Translations under genes and position numbers: made by a program
In this document: in pieces, positions 6,150 to 9,766 of the stretch
How positions within the stretch are numbered: position 1 is the stretch's first letter
Layout: each line of letters opens with the position of its first letter
The notes under the pieces: model-generated
What the model saw: the letters and a program-made list of their open reading frames with translations, nothing else
What the model was told of the DNA's origin: nothing
Databases searched by the model: none
NCBI GenBank assembly: GCA_964534315.1
Contig: CAZHOV010000199.1
Location: 1-9,766 of the forward strand
Direction: 5' to 3'
Length of the DNA stretch: 9,766 nt
From: CAZHOV01 sp964534315
GTDB lineage: Bacteria > Bacteroidota > Bacteroidia > Chitinophagales > Saprospiraceae

Positions 6150-7133
6150 ATGAGTTACCATCCAAAAACTGTTCAACTCGGAAAAGTCATTGAAAACCAC
6201 TCCCAGGATATGACGGGCAAAGTAGTCGCCATCACCGGCACCACTAGCGGAACCGGTTTTGTCTGCGCCAGGGAAGTCGCCAAAAAAGGGGCCACCGTTA
6301 TCCTGCTCAACCGGGCAAGTGAACGAGCCGATAATTCCCTCCGGCAATTACAAGAAGCCGTCCCGGAAGGTAAATTCGAAGCGGTCGTTTGTGACCTTCA
6401 GGATTTCCAAAGCGTCCGCGATGCAGCTGAAGCCATTAAATCAAAATATGACACCATCGACGTATTAGTTAATAATGCCGGAGTGATGGCCCTAAAAGAT
6501 GAGGCCACCAAAGATGGGTACGACGTACAAATGCAAACCAATTGTATTTCTCATTTCCTGCTTACCAATGCATTATTTTCGCTGTTGAAAAACAGTCAGG
6601 AAGGCAGAGTCATCAATCATTCTTCTATGGCCAGACTTGGAGGGCCGTTAGAAGAGAAATATTTTGGAAAGAATGGAGGCAACCTGGGTGGCGATGGTAC
6701 AGAAGAAGAAAATAACAGCTTTCAAGGCCCTAGATGGGAACGTTACCATCAAACCAAACTGGCCAATTGCGCTTTTACGTATGGACTAAAGCAAAAGTTA
6801 GAGGAACACAATATTTCCAATGTCATTCCGCTTTTGGCCCACCCCGGGTTAGCAGCAACTAATTTGCAGGTAACCACAGCCGAAGATGGAGGTATGGATG
6901 CCCAGGCAGAATTTATGAATATGGCCCAAACTCCCGAAGATGGTGCAGCAGGTATTATCCGGGCAGCCATGGATCCTGAAGCTAAGCCAGGCGATTTCTT
7001 TGGCCCTTCCGGACAAGGGTGGGTAGGTTTTCCGGAATTGCTCACCCCTGAAGATTACCTCTATAGCGACGACAATATCCAGATCTACTGGGAAGGATGC
7101 GAGCAGGCGGTTGGGGAGTTTCAGTTTGGATAA
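6150..7133 (+). CDS. Short-chain dehydrogenase/reductase (retinol-dehydrogenase-like)
   Basis: This is a 327-residue NAD(P)-dependent oxidoreductase with a Rossmann fold. The dinucleotide-binding motif TGTTSGTG is at 29-36. Asn-54/Arg-55 after the second strand (ILLNRASE) suggest NADP preference. The CDLQDFQSV segment, NNAG at 108-111, the catalytic serine pair Ser158/Ser159 in NHSSMA, and YHQTK with Tyr199 and Lys203 complete the active site. Between serine and tyrosine there are ~40 residues, including the Gly-rich stretch GKNGGNLGGDGTEEENNS. This is longer than in classical SDRs and resembles extended retinol-dehydrogenase or protochlorophyllide-reductase-like SDRs. No signal peptide or membrane helix is seen, so it should be cytosolic. 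The substrate is unknown; an alcohol or ketone of a lipid or isoprenoid is plausible given the neighbouring P450 and hydroxylase. The ATG at 6150 is the only sensible start. The promoter of the next gene overlaps its stop codon. Confidence 0.92.
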   Translation: MSYHPKTVQLGKVIENHSQDMTGKVVAITGTTSGTGFVCAREVAKKGATVILLNRASERADNSLRQLQEAVPEGKFEAVVCDLQDFQSVRDAAEAIKSKYDTIDVLVNNAGVMALKDEATKDGYDVQMQTNCISHFLLTNALFSLLKNSQEGRVINHSSMARLGGPLEEKYFGKNGGNLGGDGTEEENNSFQGPRWERYHQTKLANCAFTYGLKQKLEEHNISNVIPLLAHPGLAATNLQVTTAEDGGMDAQAEFMNMAQTPEDGAAGIIRAAMDPEAKPGDFFGPSGQGWVGFPELLTPEDYLYSDDNIQIYWEGCEQAVGEFQFG

Positions 7134-7142
7134 CTATCTTTG
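7111..7142 (+). promoter_or_regulatory. Bacteroidota-type promoter for the sensor kinase
   Basis: TATCTTTG at 7135-7142 matches the -7 consensus TAnnTTTG perfectly. TTG at 7111-7113, 21 bases upstream, fits the -33 element. The expected transcription start near 7149 gives a ~27-base leader before the ATG at 7177. The -33 box lies inside the SDR coding sequence and the spacer contains its stop codon, so the kinase can be expressed independently of the SDR. Confidence 0.6.
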
Positions 7143-7176
7143 TGAGGTCACAACAATTTTAATTAAAATCCGCCAA

Positions 7177-9766
7177 ATGCCCTGGCGAAACACTTACTTC
7201 TTATTCCTACTAATGGCCTGGTTGTGCCCACCTCAGATAGTTTTGGCACAACCCAACATCATTTACGAGCACCTTACACTTGATATTTATTCCAACTTTG
7301 GGGAAGCAAGAAGTCTTTACCGGGCAAGCGACGGATTGCTCTGGATAGGGTCTCACCCCGGTGGTATTTCCTATTACGATGGCAAGCAGATCAACCATGT
7401 TCCGCTGGAAGGCGAGGTGTATTTCACCAACCAAAACGAGATCTTCACCGCAGGAGATGATGTTTTGTATCTGAATTTAAATAAGGAAGTGGCTGTTTTT
7501 GACTGCGCTACCCATTCCATTTCCCAACGCATCATCCTTCCGGAAGGGCTTGGGGAGGATACTAAGATAGCCCATCTTGCCTATAGCAGATATGAAGGCA
7601 ATAGCTTCCTTTGGGCCATTCTTCATCCATATGCAAATGCTCCCTATCGGGTATTACTTTCCAAAAATCATCAGCCCTTCGAATGGGTAAAGAAAGATAA
7701 GATACCAACAGAAGGCCATCTGGCTGTCGCGCCCTATTTTGACCACCTCCTTATAAAAAGAAAAGGAGGATTTGAGGAAATTGATCAACATGGCAACAGC
7801 ATTCGGGAGATCGCATTTGAACATAGTGCTCTACCCAGCGTTCTGCAGCGAAACCTTTCTTTTGATGGAACAGATGCATTATGGGTAGATGTCTTGGATG
7901 GTAACGGTCCCCTAAAGCATCAATGTATAAGAATATACCGTGATTCTGCAAGTTTAGTATTTTCCTCACCGCGCTTTAACGTTGGCAGCCGAGAATGGCA
8001 CCGCATCCGCGCTGCAAATGGGTATTATTTTTCCCATAATTCTTCCATTACAATTATTGATGGATCCAATTTCAAGACCATTTTTCATAAATCTCCAAGA
8101 ACAACGAGGGTTCTGTGTAGCCTCTGGGATAATCAAGGCATTTTATGGCTAGGCGACAAGGAGGGTTTGGCGAAGATTCGTTTTACTTCTACTGTTTTTA
8201 AAAATTTCCCTTCTAGTCGAAATCGAGGCATGACGGAAGATGAAAAGGGAGTGATCTACATTGGTAATGACGAACGATGGTGTAGCGTAATCGATCCCAG
8301 AAAAGACTCCCTTTACAAAATAATGCTGGTGAATTCTTTTAAACATAGAGGCATTTTTTCCCCCATTTATCATCCTGAAAAAGGAATACTGGGTTCGGGT
8401 CGAACCACCAAACCCGATAAAAATGGTCAAATAGAAATAATTATTCCCAGAAATTACTCACCTAATATATATGATAAAGAAATCAACTTATTAGACAGAA
8501 AGGAACAACTGTGGGGAGTCTTCTGGACGGGCTCTTATATAAATATCGTTGACATAAACGATAAAAGCAGAAAAAAGCGAATAGATATTCCGGCTTTGCA
8601 AGGCAAAAAACTACAAATGAACGCCTTGTACCAGCGCCCTTCTGACGGCACCGTCTGGCTGGGAACACAGGGGAATGGAGCCTTTGTCTTTTCAGAAAAC
8701 GGAGAACTCCTGAACCATTATTACGATTCTCCAGAGAGCCAGATAGAGCTTAATGATAATGTGATCACTTCCTTCCTGGAAGATGACCAACAGCGCCTAT
8801 GGATTGGACATGGCGCCGGATTAAGTCGCTTAAACACGAGCAGTGATGGCATTGAACATTTTGAAATTATTTCCGAAGAAAAGTATTTTAACCTCGTTTA
8901 TGGAATCTTGCCAGAGGAAGATCCTAATGGCGTTGTTAACTTCCTATGGCTGAGCACCAATAAAGGCATCTATCGTTTTGATATTCAAAAGGAACAGGCA
9001 ACCGGTTTTCCAATGGATGAAAAGCTAATGGAAACAGAGTTCAATCGACTATCCTACTACAAAGCCAAGAACGGGCGGTTTTACTTTGGTTCGAACAAAA
9101 ATGGCATTTATGCCTTTTATCCAGAGCAAGTAATCCGGGAATATCAGCAACTTCAGGAGGCGGGCAAAGAATTTCCTATTATTATCAACAGCTATTCCAA
9201 ATACGATGGAAAAGCTAAGAAAGTGGTATCTCCCGTTACTCCGGCACAGGCTCTACAAGAGATCAGGCTAGGCCCCAAAGATCTTTTTTTTGATCTCGAG
9301 TTTACAGTGGCTGACTTTAGAAAGCCATCTGACAATTGGTATTCTTATATGCTCGAGGGTTATGAGGAAGACTGGAAGCCTCTGGCAAAAGGGAATAACA
9401 ACGTGCATTACGAAAATCTACGGCCAGGTAACTATACCTTAAAACTAAGAGGCGGTCTTTTTAGATCAGTCCTTCCCTATAATGAACGCATTATAAAAGT
9501 TCGCGTCCTCCCCTTTTGGTATGAGACCTGGTGGGCTATTGGGATGTATATACTGCTTTTTCTTACAGGGGTCTATTTTATATACCGCTTCAACCTTAAC
9601 CGACAACTAGAAAAACGGGAGGCCATACGCATAAAGGAGTTGGACCAGTTTAAATCGAGATTTTATACCAATATCACCCATGAATTCCGAACACCGCTCA
9701 CCGTTATCTCCGGGGTGAATCAGGAAATGAACTCCCGTAGCGAAAACCTCAAAATACCCGAAAACG
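7177..9766 (+). CDS. Two-component sensor kinase with periplasmic propeller (partial)
   Basis: This reading frame is open from the ATG at 7177 to the window edge (863 codons, no stop), so the gene is cut by the window. A signal peptide, MPWRNTYFFLLLMAWLCPPQ then IVLA, is probably cleaved before Gln25. The periplasmic part carries 'two-component regulator propeller' repeats, recognisable as DGLLWIGSHPGGISYYDG (~55-72), NQGILWLGDKEGLAKI, DGTVWLGTQGNGAFVF, QQRLWIGHGAGLSRL, NFLWLSTNKGIYRF and GRFYFGSNKNGIYAF. A Y_Y_Y domain follows (~698-765, with WYSYMLEGYEEDW and ENLRPGNYTLKLRG), then a membrane helix (~785-806), a short coiled linker, and the HisKA H-box FYTNITHEFRTPLTVISG with phosphoacceptor His835. 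This is the layout of hybrid two-component systems that sense extracellular ligands, often glycans, in Bacteroidota. The catalytic domain and any receiver or AraC/LytTR output would lie beyond 9766. No susC/susD genes are in the window, so the ligand is unknown. A second in-frame ATG at 7213 would break the signal peptide. Confidence 0.93.
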   Translation, partial: MPWRNTYFLFLLMAWLCPPQIVLAQPNIIYEHLTLDIYSNFGEARSLYRASDGLLWIGSHPGGISYYDGKQINHVPLEGEVYFTNQNEIFTAGDDVLYLNLNKEVAVFDCATHSISQRIILPEGLGEDTKIAHLAYSRYEGNSFLWAILHPYANAPYRVLLSKNHQPFEWVKKDKIPTEGHLAVAPYFDHLLIKRKGGFEEIDQHGNSIREIAFEHSALPSVLQRNLSFDGTDALWVDVLDGNGPLKHQCIRIYRDSASLVFSSPRFNVGSREWHRIRAANGYYFSHNSSITIIDGSNFKTIFHKSPRTTRVLCSLWDNQGILWLGDKEGLAKIRFTSTVFKNFPSSRNRGMTEDEKGVIYIGNDERWCSVIDPRKDSLYKIMLVNSFKHRGIFSPIYHPEKGILGSGRTTKPDKNGQIEIIIPRNYSPNIYDKEINLLDRKEQLWGVFWTGSYINIVDINDKSRKKRIDIPALQGKKLQMNALYQRPSDGTVWLGTQGNGAFVFSENGELLNHYYDSPESQIELNDNVITSFLEDDQQRLWIGHGAGLSRLNTSSDGIEHFEIISEEKYFNLVYGILPEEDPNGVVNFLWLSTNKGIYRFDIQKEQATGFPMDEKLMETEFNRLSYYKAKNGRFYFGSNKNGIYAFYPEQVIREYQQLQEAGKEFPIIINSYSKYDGKAKKVVSPVTPAQALQEIRLGPKDLFFDLEFTVADFRKPSDNWYSYMLEGYEEDWKPLAKGNNNVHYENLRPGNYTLKLRGGLFRSVLPYNERIIKVRVLPFWYETWWAIGMYILLFLTGVYFIYRFNLNRQLEKREAIRIKELDQFKSRFYTNITHEFRTPLTVISGVNQEMNSRSENLKIPEN

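Overview
The window reads as chromosomal DNA of a member of the Bacteroidota, probably Saprospiria-like. This is an inference from four things. The gene families are typical of the phylum: a DUF6090 protein, a LytTR response regulator, a 'two-component regulator propeller' sensor kinase and an SdiA-regulated-type lipoprotein. Base composition is moderate and slightly AT-rich. Purine-rich Shine-Dalgarno sites are absent. At least one promoter matches the Bacteroidota consensus TTG-N(19-21)-TAnnTTTG. I see no RNA genes, CRISPR array, insertion sequence or phage gene.

Layout. (1) 1-1949, plus strand: a hairpin terminator, a beta-propeller lipoprotein, and a cation diffusion facilitator metal exporter 29 bases later, probably one operon. 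(2) 2023-3918, plus strand: a short, C-terminally truncated DUF6090 membrane protein followed almost without a gap, and in the same frame, by a complete cytochrome P450. (3) 3919-5286: a gene-decay zone. It holds a start-less C-terminal fragment of a TPR protein (plus strand), an intact LytTR response regulator (minus strand), and directly upstream of that regulator the last ~40 codons of what was its LytS-type histidine kinase. (4) 5287-7133, plus strand: a membrane fatty-acid hydroxylase/sterol-desaturase family enzyme and a short-chain dehydrogenase/reductase. (5) 7177-9766, plus strand: the first 863 codons of a large sensor kinase (signal peptide, propeller repeats, Y_Y_Y domain, membrane helix, HisKA H-box) that runs off the window. 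A very good promoter for it lies across the stop codon of the preceding gene.

How they may work together. The P450, the di-iron hydroxylase and the SDR are three oxidoreductase types that commonly act on lipids, sterols or terpenoids. They lie close together, interrupted by the decayed two-component locus, so a shared lipid-oxidation role is possible but unproven. The most instructive item is the LytTR regulator, which has lost its kinase by deletion while its own reading frame remains clean. The window contains mainly recognisable families; I did not find a convincing wholly new system.
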